Under the pieces are notes generated by a model. It was not told the DNA's origin. It was given only the letters and a program-made list of their open reading frames with translations, and ran no database searches. A DNA stretch of 33,922 bases from JBLIKP01 sp047635375 (GTDB lineage Bacteria; Bacteroidota; Bacteroidia; Sphingobacteriales; Sphingobacteriaceae). Location of the stretch: contig JBLIKP010000013.1 in NCBI GenBank assembly GCA_047635375.1, positions 1 through 33,922 of the forward strand, given 5' to 3'. The position numbers and the translations under genes are program-made. This document shows, in pieces, positions 23,782-31,808 of the stretch (position 1 is the first letter of the stretch; each line of letters begins with the position of its first letter).

Positions 23782-23815
23782 TTGTTCGATAATGTTTAAC
23801 GGAATGTTAAATTTG
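23782..23815 (+). promoter_or_regulatory. panB promoter
   Basis: TTG at 23782-23784, a 23-base spacer and TAAATTTG at 23808-23815, which fits TTG-N(19-23)-TAnnTTTG. Transcription would start near 23822, about 17 bases before the ATG at 23839. Confidence 0.5.
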
Positions 23816-23838
23816 AAGTGATTTACAAATCCACTATT

Positions 23839-24654
23839 ATGTCTATCCATAAGAAAATAAAGAAGGTCACTACCCACGTGCTTCAAGAAATGAAAACCAA
23901 GGGAGAAAAAATTAGTATGCTAACTGCGTACGATTTCTCTCTTGCTCAAATTGTTGATGATGCGGGCATTGATGTAATTCTTGTGGGTGATAGTGCTAGT
24001 AATGTGATGGCTGGCCATGAAACTACTTTGCCAATTACCTTAGATCAAATGATTTATCATGCGCAATCTGTTGTTCGCGCCGTAAGTAGAGCATTGGTTG
24101 TGGTTGATTTACCTTTCGGATCATACCAAGGGAATAGCCGTGAAGCACTAACTTCTTCCATTAGAATTATGAAAGAGTCAGGCGGACATGCAGTGAAACT
24201 TGAAGGTGGGACTGAAGTGGTTGAATCGGTAAAGCGAATTATCTCAGCGGGTGTTCCTGTAATGGGACACTTAGGATTAACCCCACAATCTATTTATAAA
24301 TTTGGAACATACAGTGTTCGTGCTAAAGAAGATGAAGAGGCTGAGCAATTAATCACGGATGCAAAAGCCCTTTGGGAAGCTGGATGTTTTGCCATTGTTT
24401 TAGAGAAAATTCCTGCTAAGCTTGCTACACGTTTGGCACAAGAGATTCCTATCCCATTTATTGGTATTGGCGCTGGAGGTGGAGTTGACGGACAAGTTCT
24501 TGTGCTCCATGATCTTCTGGGTATTACAAAGGATTTTAGTCCGCGTTTTTTACGTCGTTACTTAAACCTTTACGACGAAATCTCTGGAGCAGTCCAGAGT
24601 TATATTAAGGACGTAAAGTCTACTGATTTTCCAAACGAAAAAGAGCAATACTAA
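23839..24654 (+). CDS. panB: 3-methyl-2-oxobutanoate hydroxymethyltransferase
   Basis: 271 residues from the ATG at 23839, since an earlier GTG reading would begin before the predicted transcription start. The enzyme adds a hydroxymethyl group from methylene-THF to ketoisovalerate, giving ketopantoate, the first committed step of pantothenate and CoA synthesis. The TIM-barrel motifs are complete: TAYD (29-32), VGDSASNVMAGHETTLP (49-65, metal Asp51), VVDLPFGSY (88-96, metal Asp90), AVKLEGG (118-124) and 'IGIGAGGGVDGQVLVLHDLLG'. The next gene starts with the base right after its stop codon. Confidence 0.97.
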   Translation: MSIHKKIKKVTTHVLQEMKTKGEKISMLTAYDFSLAQIVDDAGIDVILVGDSASNVMAGHETTLPITLDQMIYHAQSVVRAVSRALVVVDLPFGSYQGNSREALTSSIRIMKESGGHAVKLEGGTEVVESVKRIISAGVPVMGHLGLTPQSIYKFGTYSVRAKEDEEAEQLITDAKALWEAGCFAIVLEKIPAKLATRLAQEIPIPFIGIGAGGGVDGQVLVLHDLLGITKDFSPRFLRRYLNLYDEISGAVQSYIKDVKSTDFPNEKEQY

Positions 24655-25326
24655 GTGGCCTTTCCAGAAGTAATTTACGAAGACAATCACTTTATCGCGG
24701 TGAATAAAAAGCCGGGTGAATTGGTGCAGGGAGATAAAACAGGCGAAGCTCCTTTGGGTGAAGATGTGAAAGAATTCATTCGCATGAAATACCAAAAGCC
24801 GGGGAATATCTTCCTTGGTGTAATCCATCGAATAGATCGCCCGGTTAGTGGTGTGTTGTTAATGGCAAAGACCAGCAAGGGCTTGGCGCGGATGAATGAA
24901 GTGTTTAAGCAAAGAACAGTTCAAAAAACGTATTGGGCTATTGTCACCAAAAGACCCAACGACATCGAGGGGAAGCTTGAGCATTACCTTTTGAAAGACC
25001 AGAAAAGAAACGTGGTTAAAACGGTGAATGCTAAAAAAGCGGGTGCAAAACTTGCACAGCTTTCCTATAAAATGATAAAGGACTTGGGTAAAGCTTGGGT
25101 TCTTGAAGTGAAGCCGCATACAGGTCGCGCACACCAAATCCGGGTACAACTGGCTTCCATGGGTTGCCCTATTGTAGGTGATCTAAAATACGGAGCTCCT
25201 ACGCCTAATCACGACAAGTCAATCTCACTTCATGCAAAGCAATTAGATTTTGTTCATCCTGTAAGTAAAGAAACAATTTGTATTGAAGCCGATCCGCCAA
25301 GAAATGGGGCTTGGTTTGGGGTTTGA
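24655..25326 (+). CDS. RluA-family RNA pseudouridine synthase
   Basis: 223 residues beginning with a GTG directly after the panB TAA. The catalytic aspartate is Asp61 in HRIDRPVSG (58-66). Further RluA motifs are 'VNKKPGELVQ' (16-25), 'KTYWAIV' and 'KPHTGRAHQIRVQLASMGCPIVGDLKYG'. There is no N-terminal S4 domain, so this is the short form, closer to RluA/RluC-catalytic-only enzymes. The target uridine cannot be told. Translation is probably coupled to panB, and its stop abuts the stop of the convergent membrane-protein gene. Confidence 0.93.
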   Translation: MAFPEVIYEDNHFIAVNKKPGELVQGDKTGEAPLGEDVKEFIRMKYQKPGNIFLGVIHRIDRPVSGVLLMAKTSKGLARMNEVFKQRTVQKTYWAIVTKRPNDIEGKLEHYLLKDQKRNVVKTVNAKKAGAKLAQLSYKMIKDLGKAWVLEVKPHTGRAHQIRVQLASMGCPIVGDLKYGAPTPNHDKSISLHAKQLDFVHPVSKETICIEADPPRNGAWFGV

Positions 25327-25926
25327 TTAGAAGGTAGCTCTTAGCGTTGCCATATTACCGACTAGCCCAAGGCTAATATTCACATCTAAATTATCGTACA
25401 ACGTTTGAATGTTTGCCGTGCGTAATCCATAGCAAACTCCATCAAAAAGAAATAGGAAACCACCTTGCAGGATAAGTGCTTTGCCATATCCGCGAAGTTG
25501 CATCGCTTTTTCACCTTCCATTCTTTTTCCTCTTTCAGTCATTCCCCAACCGGCAGCCATATAGGCAAGGTCCAATCCTGCATTGAAAATAAATGCTTTT
25601 TGCAGGGTTTGTTCAGTTTTTAAATAGTCACCAATGGTCCCGGCAGACTTCCCCTTTTGATTTGCTAAAAGCGATGCGCCAGCTAAACCCAAATTTACGC
25701 TGTTCCATAGTGCATTTCCTTCCCAAAACTTTCGGTTAATGCCTTCAGAATTTTCTCGCATAACTAGCCCACCGGTAATATTTACCAACGCCCATCCACC
25801 CAATATCGACATTGATTTATTGGTGAATTTAACTTGGTTTTCATGTAAATCGTCCAGGTTGATTTCTTGAGATTTAGCAGAAAAAAATGCCGTTGAAAGA
25901 AGTAAAATTAGAAGTAGTTGCTTCAT
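25327..25926 (-). CDS. Conserved Bacteroidota membrane protein (DUF6992-like)
   Basis: 199 residues with a signal peptide (KQLLLILLLSTAFFSAKSQ) and three to four hydrophobic, small-residue-rich segments ('MSILGGWALVNITGGLVM', 'ALWNSVNLGLAGASLLA', 'FIFNAGLDLAYMAAGWGM', 'ALILQGGFLFLFDGVCYGL'). It resembles a Bacteroidota family that I recall as DUF6992, and I am not certain of the number. It converges on the pseudouridine synthase gene with no bases between the two stops. No catalytic motif is visible and function is unknown. Confidence 0.75.
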   Translation of the reverse strand: MKQLLLILLLSTAFFSAKSQEINLDDLHENQVKFTNKSMSILGGWALVNITGGLVMRENSEGINRKFWEGNALWNSVNLGLAGASLLANQKGKSAGTIGDYLKTEQTLQKAFIFNAGLDLAYMAAGWGMTERGKRMEGEKAMQLRGYGKALILQGGFLFLFDGVCYGLRTANIQTLYDNLDVNISLGLVGNMATLRATF

Positions 25927-25992
25927 GGTAATTTGGTGTTAATTACGCGTTTTTTGTGTGGATGGTTTTAAGTTATTTCCAATAAGAAATTA

Positions 25993-26030
25993 AACGAAAA
26001 AGTCCCCCACGTTTCCGAGGAGGACTTTAA
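25993..26030 (-). terminator. Terminator of rny
   Basis: AAAGTCCCCC (25999-26008) pairs with GGAGGACTTT (26019-26028), one wobble. On the minus strand it runs into a T-rich tail. Confidence 0.82.
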
Positions 26031-26049
26031 TCTTTATTAATACTGTATG

Positions 26050-27603
26050 TTACTTTGCGTAAGCGATAGAACGTGTTTCTCGAATTACGGTCACTTTAAC
26101 TTGTCCAGGGTAAGTCATTTCACTTTGGATTTTTTCCGAAATGTCCATGGCTAACTGGTCAGATTGTGCATCCGTGATTTTATCACTGGCCACCACAACC
26201 CTTAATTCTCTACCCGCTTGAATAGCGAAAGATTTCTCAACTCCTGGGTAGTTTAGTGCTAGATCTTCAAGTTCTTTTAAACGTTTGATGTAGCTGTCTA
26301 CAACCTCACGTCTCGCTCCTGGGCGTGATCCTGAAATAGCATCACACGCTTGAACAATTGGAGACAATAAACTTGTCATTTCAATCTCGTCATGGTGAGC
26401 TCCAATTGCGTTGCAAACCTCAGGAGATTCTCCAAATTGTTTCGCAAGCTTCATTCCTAATAATGCGTGAGGAGTTTCTAATTCTTCATCGGGCACTTTT
26501 CCAATATCGTGAAGTAATCCGGCACGTTTTGCCATTTTAACATCTAAACCAAGTTCGGCCGCCATAATCGCGCAGAAGTTAGCCACCTCACGTGAGTGCT
26601 GTAGTAGGTTTTGTCCGTAAGATGAACGGAAACGCATACGTCCAACCATTCTTATTAAATCAGGGTGTAAGCCGTGAATTCCTAAATCGATTACGGTACG
26701 TTCACCAATTTCAACGATTTCGTCGTTAAGTTGCTTTGTAGTTTTCTTTACTACCTCTTCAACACGAGCTGGGTGGATTCTACCGTCGGTTACCAAACGG
26801 TGAAGCGAAAGTCTTGCAATCTCTCTTCTAACAGGGTCAAAGCAAGAAAGGATGATAGCTTCAGGAGTATCGTCTACAATGATTTCAACACCGGTAGCGG
26901 CTTCAAGTGCGCGAATGTTTCGTCCTTCACGACCAATAATTCTACCTTTTACATCGTCACTTTCCAGGTTAAATACCGAAACACAATTGTCGATACTCGC
27001 CTCTGTACTAGAGCGCTGAATAGTTTCAATAATAATTTTCTTGGCATCCTTATTTGCCGTCATGCGGGCTTGCTCCACAATATCCTTAATATACCCCATC
27101 GACTCAGTTTTTGCCTGGTCTTTAAGGGCTTCAATAAGTTGGTTTTTGGCGTCGGCTACTGAAATTCCCGCTACTTTTTCAAGTTTGATAACTTGTTCTT
27201 CATGAAGGATGTCAATTTCTTTTTTACGCCTGTCGACTAGGCTAAGTTGGCGAGTAAGGTTTTCACGTTGTGTGTCCTGCTCTTTATTTTGTTTGCTTAA
27301 ATCTTCTTGAAGTTTGTGAAGCTCTTTGGAGCGATTTTTCAAATCAATTTCTTGTGTTTGAATTTTTTTGTTTCGCTCAGCGCTTTCACGTTGATTGTCG
27401 GATTTTAGTTGAAGGAATTTCTCCTTGGCCTCTAAAATTCTATTTTTCTTTATCTGCTCGCCTTCTTCTTTAGCATCTCTTAATATACGCTGGGCTTGCT
27501 TTTGGAACTTGCGTTCTTGGTTTTTAAATAGGAACCTTAGGGCAAATCTTCCGATTAATATCCCTACTACTAGGGCGCCTATGGCTATTGCAATTGTTTC
27601 CAT
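26050..27603 (-). CDS. rny: Ribonuclease Y
   Basis: 517 residues. This membrane-anchored endoribonuclease starts mRNA decay. Parts in order: one transmembrane helix (about 4-25), a long charged coiled coil (30-190), a KH RNA-binding domain with GREGRN at 224-229, and an HD metal-dependent phosphohydrolase domain with His336, His364-Asp365 (LLHDIGK) and HH at 403-404. The length is normal. It lies downstream of the coiled-coil/zapA pair on the same strand, a conserved Bacteroidota order, but the gap of 94 bases contains its own -7 element. Confidence 0.97.
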   Translation of the reverse strand: METIAIAIGALVVGILIGRFALRFLFKNQERKFQKQAQRILRDAKEEGEQIKKNRILEAKEKFLQLKSDNQRESAERNKKIQTQEIDLKNRSKELHKLQEDLSKQNKEQDTQRENLTRQLSLVDRRKKEIDILHEEQVIKLEKVAGISVADAKNQLIEALKDQAKTESMGYIKDIVEQARMTANKDAKKIIIETIQRSSTEASIDNCVSVFNLESDDVKGRIIGREGRNIRALEAATGVEIIVDDTPEAIILSCFDPVRREIARLSLHRLVTDGRIHPARVEEVVKKTTKQLNDEIVEIGERTVIDLGIHGLHPDLIRMVGRMRFRSSYGQNLLQHSREVANFCAIMAAELGLDVKMAKRAGLLHDIGKVPDEELETPHALLGMKLAKQFGESPEVCNAIGAHHDEIEMTSLLSPIVQACDAISGSRPGARREVVDSYIKRLKELEDLALNYPGVEKSFAIQAGRELRVVVASDKITDAQSDQLAMDISEKIQSEMTYPGQVKVTVIRETRSIAYAK

Positions 27604-27652
27604 GTGGACTCTTTATATATGAATGAATGCAAAAACTCATCCGCCTTTAAGG

Positions 27653-27660
27653 CAAAAGTA
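27653..27660 (-). promoter_or_regulatory. -7 element before rny
   Basis: TACTTTTG on the minus strand (27660-27653) matches TAnnTTTG, about 50 bases before the rny start. No clear -33 TTG is seen. A separate rny promoter in addition to the zapA transcript is plausible. Confidence 0.3.
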
Positions 27661-27697
27661 CCACTGATATATCCCTATTGGGCTGAATGTTTGGGGA

Positions 27698-27988
27698 TTA
27701 AATGCTTAGCACTTCATCCAAAAATATATTGAGTTGGTCAAGCTTCTCAGAATAACCCTTATCTTCTACTAACGTTCCAGAATCTAATTTTCCAGATTGA
27801 GTAGCGTATTGTAATAAGCACATTGCCAACAAATCTTGTTTGTCTTTTACGGCATATTGACTTTGATAAGTCTTTATCTGTTCGTTTATCTCCTTTGCGG
27901 CCTTTCTCACAAACTCCTCTTCACTTGCATCTACCTTTAAAGGGTAAATCCGCTCGGCTATATTTATTTTTATTGAAAGCTTTCCCAT
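27698..27988 (-). CDS. zapA: Cell division protein ZapA
   Basis: 96 residues. The N-terminal globular part has the family pattern 'LSIKINIAERIYPLKVDASEEEFVRKAAKEINEQI' (4-38) and the C-terminal half is a coiled coil. ZapA crosslinks FtsZ filaments at the division ring. It lies 18 bases after the small coiled-coil gene and upstream of rny. Confidence 0.92.
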   Translation of the reverse strand: MGKLSIKINIAERIYPLKVDASEEEFVRKAAKEINEQIKTYQSQYAVKDKQDLLAMCLLQYATQSGKLDSGTLVEDKGYSEKLDQLNIFLDEVLSI

Positions 27989-28006
27989 TTATTCCAAACT
28001 TCAGAA

Positions 28007-28297
28007 TCAGTCGGCAAGCAAAGTAAGGCACTTATCTATTTCGCGCACGTACTTGCTTATTTTTACCTTTAGATCAACGGTATCTTCATCCGTCTCAGAC
28101 AAGGTTTTTGCTAATTTTACGATTCTTTTGTCGTTGTTTAACTTTTCTATCTCCACCTTATGTTGGTCGATAATGTCGAGCATATCTTGCTTTTCAGTAC
28201 GCAACTTAAGGTTTTCTTCTTCCACTTTTGAATAACGGTCGACCAAACGAGAAATTTTTCGCTCTATGTCCTCTATCTTTTGACCTATATTTTTCAT
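28007..28297 (-). CDS. Small coiled-coil protein, ZapB-like in context
   Basis: 96 residues, almost entirely heptad-patterned coiled coil (about 5-55, then 60-95) with no signal or enzyme motif. It sits directly upstream of zapA and shares its promoter. In E. coli the coiled-coil protein ZapB binds ZapA, so a partner role is a reasonable inference from position and shape, but coiled coils cannot be matched reliably by sequence. In many Bacteroidota this gene and zapA lie next to pheT. Here pheT is 15 kb away. Confidence 0.8.
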   Translation of the reverse strand: MKNIGQKIEDIERKISRLVDRYSKVEEENLKLRTEKQDMLDIIDQHKVEIEKLNNDKRIVKLAKTLSETDEDTVDLKVKISKYVREIDKCLTLLAD

Positions 28298-28314
28298 GGA
28301 ATAATGGATTATGA

Positions 28315-28345
28315 CAAATTTATACTATTCCTTTCATTGGTACAA
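28315..28345 (-). promoter_or_regulatory. Promoter of the coiled-coil/zapA operon
   Basis: On the minus strand TTG (28345-28343), 20 bases, TAAATTTG (28322-28315): a full match to the Bacteroidota consensus. The leader would be about ten bases. Confidence 0.6.
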
Positions 28346-28414
28346 ATTAATTGAACCTCAGGGTTGGTTAAATGTAGTAAACAATTGTAAAACAATTGCT
28401 TAAAGTTAATTTTA

Positions 28415-28885
28415 TTATTCGTTATGGTAGGGGTGATTGTTAAGTATGGTAAAAGCCCTATAAATTTGTTCCATAAATATTAATCGTACCAACTGGTGAC
28501 TATAAGTACCTTTACCTAAGGCGATGGTGTGTTTTGCCTGATCGAAAATTGCCTTTCCTATTCCGTATGGGCCTCCAGTGATAAAAACAATATCTCCTGC
28601 ACTATGCACCATCCATTGATTTAATTTTGAAGCAAATACTGGCGATGTAAATTGGCTCCCGTTTTCGTCTAGGGCCACGATGGTGTCGGTAGGTTTAAGG
28701 TGTTTTTGCATCGCTTCTGCCTCCTTATCTTTTTGCTGAAGCGGACTAATATTCTTTTCCTTTATTGGGGGAATAACGACGATTTCAAACTTGATAAACC
28801 TAGAAATTCGCTTTTCAAAAATTGCGATTCCCTCGTTCAAATAATTCTCGTCCGTTTTCCCTACCACTAGGAGCTTGATTTTCAT
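28415..28885 (-). CDS. rlmH: 23S rRNA (pseudouridine-1915-N3)-methyltransferase
   Basis: 156 residues, the normal RlmH length. It is a SPOUT methyltransferase acting on the tip of helix 69 in the assembled 70S ribosome. The SAM-binding knot is visible as 'DIVFITGGPYGIGKA' (about 97-111) and 'LGKGTYSHQLVRLIFMEQIYRAFTILNNHPYHNE' at the C terminus, with the invariant HPYH. It stands alone between the zapA promoter and the divergent yraN. Confidence 0.97.
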   Translation of the reverse strand: MKIKLLVVGKTDENYLNEGIAIFEKRISRFIKFEIVVIPPIKEKNISPLQQKDKEAEAMQKHLKPTDTIVALDENGSQFTSPVFASKLNQWMVHSAGDIVFITGGPYGIGKAIFDQAKHTIALGKGTYSHQLVRLIFMEQIYRAFTILNNHPYHNE

Positions 28886-28889
28886 TTGC

Positions 28890-28897
28890 CAAAAGTA
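28890..28897 (-). promoter_or_regulatory. -7 element very close to the rlmH start
   Basis: TACTTTTG (28897-28890 on the minus strand) ends four bases before the rlmH ATG, so transcription would begin at or within a base or two of the start codon, suggesting a leaderless mRNA. No -33 TTG is seen at the right distance. Confidence 0.3.
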
Positions 28898-28934
28898 ATA
28901 TTTTTTCTATTTAGGTATGGCTGTTGCCGATAGG

Positions 28935-28963
28935 TTGGGTGAAATTTTTGTAATTTAATATTG
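28935..28963 (+). promoter_or_regulatory. yraN-prfB promoter
   Basis: TTG at 28935-28937, 18 bases, TAATATTG at 28956-28963 (seven of eight consensus positions). The predicted start of transcription is only a few bases before the yraN ATG at 28974. Confidence 0.4.
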
Positions 28964-28973
28964 ATAATCAAAA

Positions 28974-29342
28974 ATGGCAAAACATAATCAAACAGGATTG
29001 GCTGGAGAAGAACTTGCAGTGGAATACCTTGAGAAAAAGGGATGGGTCACCCTTGTGCGAAACTTTAGGTTCGGACGTGCAGAAATTGATGTTATATCAA
29101 AGGACGGAGAAATTCCGGTTTTCGTCGAAGTAAAAACATTATCGTCCAATAATTTCGGTTTTCCCGAGGAGGCCGTTGATGCTGCCAAACGCAAAAATAT
29201 CGCTTTGGCGGCCCAAGGATGGATTGAAGAAAACGAGTATGAAGGTGAAATTCGTTTCGATATAGTGGCCATCACATTAAATGGAAAAGAAAGTCCGCAA
29301 ATTCACCACATAACGGATGCGTTTTTCCCAGGGATTGAGTAG
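28974..29342 (+). CDS. yraN: YraN/UPF0102 family protein
   Basis: 122 residues with a restriction-endonuclease-like core: 'GEELAVEYLEKKGW' (11-24), 'FGRAEIDVISKDG' (33-45, acidic Asp) and 'FVEVKT' (51-56, the E-x-K of PD-(D/E)XK nucleases). The family is widespread and its role is unknown, though the fold suggests a Holliday-junction-resolvase-like nuclease. It is followed after nine bases by prfB and likely shares its transcript. Confidence 0.93.
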   Translation: MAKHNQTGLAGEELAVEYLEKKGWVTLVRNFRFGRAEIDVISKDGEIPVFVEVKTLSSNNFGFPEEAVDAAKRKNIALAAQGWIEENEYEGEIRFDIVAITLNGKESPQIHHITDAFFPGIE

Positions 29343-29351
29343 TTTTGTGGT

Positions 29352-30429
29352 ATGAATATTGATCACATAAAAGATCTTAGTCGGAGGATTGACGCCTTAA
29401 GGAGGCATCTTTGACGTCGACCGGAAGAAGAGAGAGATAGCTGAAGAAGAACAAATTTCCACCGCCCAAGATTTCTGGGACGACCCAAAAGTGGCGGAGC
29501 AGCATCTGCATAAAACAAAAAACAAGAAAATCTGGACTATTGCCTTTGATAATGTGGTTTCACATTACGAAGACTTAACGGTGCTCCAAGAGTTTTCCCA
29601 AGCTGATGAGGCCACGGAGGAGGAAGTAAAGGAGCAGTTTGATAAAACCGTAAAGGCACTCGAGGACTTGGAATTTAAGAACATGTTAAGCGGTGAAGAA
29701 GATCAGCTTAATGCCTTAATTACCATAAATTCAGGTGCTGGCGGCACCGAAAGCCAGGACTGGGCCCAAATGCTTATGCGTATGTACATTATGTACGGCG
29801 AGAAAAATGGCATGAAGGTTAAGGAGGTGAGTTACCAAGCAGGGGAAGAAGCCGGAATTAAAAGCGTTTCTCTGGAATTTGAAGGTGATTTTGCCTACGG
29901 ATTTCTTAAGGGTGAATCAGGGGTGCATCGCCTTGTGCGAATATCTCCTTTTGATTCTCAGAAAAGAAGACACACCTCGTTTGCTTCGGTGTATACTTAC
30001 CCAGTTGTGGACGACACTATCAAAATCGACATTAACCCCGGTGATATTACTTGGGATACATTTCGTTCAGGTGGTGCCGGAGGACAAAATGTAAACAAAG
30101 TTGAAACTGCCGTAAGATTGCGCCATGCACCCAGTGGATTAGTAATTGAATGTCAGCAGGATCGTTCGCAACTTGGAAACAAGGAGATTGCTTTAAAAAT
30201 GCTTAAATCTCAGCTTTATGAGTTGGAATTAAGAAAACAAAATGAAGCACGTGATGTAATTGAAAGCACCAAGAAAAAAATTGAATGGGGCTCGCAAATT
30301 AGGAATTACGTTTTCCATCCTTACAAATTAGTGAAGGATGTACGCACAGGTCACGAAACTGGAAATATACAGGCCATTATGGATGGGGGACTTGATGAAT
30401 TTATCAAAGCTTATTTAATGGAAAATTAA
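29352..30429 (+). CDS. prfB: Peptide chain release factor 2, with programmed +1 frameshift
   Basis: RF2 reads UAA and UGA stops. The gene is in two frames: codons 1-20 (29352-29411, ending CTT), then TGA at 29412-29414. Skipping T29412 continues in the +1 frame with GAC at 29413 to the TAA at 30427-30429, giving 358 residues. The slippery CTT-TGA-C is preceded by AGGAGG (29400-29405) with a three-base spacer, exactly as in E. coli, so low RF2 levels cause frameshifting and more RF2. The stop-recognition tripeptide SPF is at about 198-200 and GGQ at about 243-245. An annotation that starts at GTG 29491 would miss 46 residues. Confidence 0.96.
29400..29415 (+). promoter_or_regulatory. RF2 autoregulatory frameshift site
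   Basis: AGGAGG-CAT-CTT-TGA-C: a Shine-Dalgarno-like hexamer, three-base spacer, slippery Leu codon and in-frame UGA in the poor C context. This is the complete set of elements known from E. coli prfB. Confidence 0.95.
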
Positions 30430-30438
30430 TCGATTGAA

Positions 30439-30777
30439 ATGAAAATTTATCATAACCCAAGATGTTCAAAAAGTAGACAGACTCTAGCAATAATTGAGGA
30501 GTTAAATCACGATGTTGAAATTATAGAATATTTAAAACAAGGGCCTTCTATTGATGAAATTCGTGATGTGGTAAAGAAGCTTGGGATGAAACCTGAGCAA
30601 ATTATCCGCAAAGGCGAAAAAATATTTAAGGAAGATTATAAAGGAAGAGAAATGTCAGATGAGGATTGGATTAAAGCAATGGCTGAAAATCCAATTTTAA
30701 TTGAGCGTCCGATTGTGATAAAGGGAGATAAGGCAGTTCTTGGTCGTCCTCCAGAAAATGTAAAAGAGCTATTTTAA
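30439..30777 (+). CDS. ArsC-family reductase-like protein, copy 2
   Basis: 112 residues. The motif is NPRCSKSR (Cys8). The three arginine contexts of glutaredoxin-type arsenate reductase are all kept (IIRKGE, IERPI and GRPPE), unlike the paralogue at 9660-10001. It could therefore reduce arsenate, though the wider family also includes YffB-like proteins of other function, and no arsenic genes are nearby. It lies nine bases after prfB and probably shares its transcript; its stop overlaps the stop of the convergent SirB1-like gene. Confidence 0.9.
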   Translation: MKIYHNPRCSKSRQTLAIIEELNHDVEIIEYLKQGPSIDEIRDVVKKLGMKPEQIIRKGEKIFKEDYKGREMSDEDWIKAMAENPILIERPIVIKGDKAVLGRPPENVKELF

Positions 30778-31625
30778 GTAAGCAGGGCTTGGATTTGTTC
30801 CAAGTCCGCTACTTTATCCATGCTCCCCAATTTTTCATAGCTGCTTATTAAATTTCTTACCACTCTTCGAATAATTTCAAGGTTATTGCATGGGAGGTAA
30901 TAATTGGCTTTAGGTTCAAGTTTCAATTGCTTTAAAAAGTAATCTATATCACGTTTGTTGAAGACGGAACCCTTGTTAAACGCATTGATATAAAATTGAG
31001 GTTGAGGATTCTTTTCTTCTTCCTCCAAATAGCATAAAATAAAATGTTGTGGGAGGTTGACTCCATAAATAGGAAGGTCAAGTTTTTGTGCAATTACGGC
31101 ATAAATAATAGCCAGTGAAATCTGGTTTCCCTTGCTTGATTCTAAAACTACATTAATAAAAGAATTCTGCGGGTCGTGGTAATTTTTGGTATTCCCTCTA
31201 AACTGATGAACCCGGTAAAATACATGATTAAGAATTTTCACTTTCTCCTGTGGAGTGAGCTTGTAGTGCATTTCTAACCAAACGTCTCGTTTTATTGCTT
31301 CTACCTTATTAATTAATGCCTGCGGATCAAGGTCGGGATATTGATATTTTGCTATTAAAATGGCTCCTCGAAGGAGATCGTCGGAATTGTTTTTTGCCCA
31401 AAGTTTAATTTCTTCAAGAAGATTTTCAAACTGAATCTGGTGGATTAAATTTTCAATCCGCTGCTGCTGAACACCATCAAAACTAGTTTCCCATGCAGTC
31501 TCTAAATTTGGAATTACCGATTCTCCCAGTGAAAGAAGTTTGTCGTTTACATGATTAGATACAAAGGGGTCTTGGTCCTCTAAAAGACTAATCAATGCAT
31601 CGATTTCAGTTTGGGATAATTCCAT
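30774..31625 (-). CDS. SirB1/transglutaminase-like core family protein
   Basis: 283 residues, cytosolic. The central part (about 95-235) is the Transglut_core2/SirB1 domain: 'YRVHQFRGNTKNYHDPQNSFINVVLESSKGNQISLAIIYAVIAQKLDLPIYGVNLPQHFIL'. As is usual in this family, the transglutaminase catalytic Cys position is not a Cys (GNQISL), so an enzymatic role is doubtful. The N terminus has helical repeat character and the C terminus looks TPR-like. Its function in Bacteroidota is unknown. Confidence 0.85.
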   Translation of the reverse strand: MELSQTEIDALISLLEDQDPFVSNHVNDKLLSLGESVIPNLETAWETSFDGVQQQRIENLIHQIQFENLLEEIKLWAKNNSDDLLRGAILIAKYQYPDLDPQALINKVEAIKRDVWLEMHYKLTPQEKVKILNHVFYRVHQFRGNTKNYHDPQNSFINVVLESSKGNQISLAIIYAVIAQKLDLPIYGVNLPQHFILCYLEEEEKNPQPQFYINAFNKGSVFNKRDIDYFLKQLKLEPKANYYLPCNNLEIIRRVVRNLISSYEKLGSMDKVADLEQIQALLT

Positions 31626-31808
31626 AAGTTAATTTAATACGAAAACTTTAAGAAGAAGGTTATTCATCTAAATCTAGGAAGACAGATTAAAATATAAAAG
31701 GATTTATATAACAATGTTAAAATGAAAACGGAAATGGTTGGCAATAATACATGTGGAATATTTATCTTTAAATAGATAATTAGTGACAAAACTAAGGCTT
31801 TGGTACTT

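Noticed and set aside
26731..27162. Plus-strand open frame of 143 codons inside rny
   Set aside because: Antisense shadow of the RNase Y gene with no promoter or recognisable domain.
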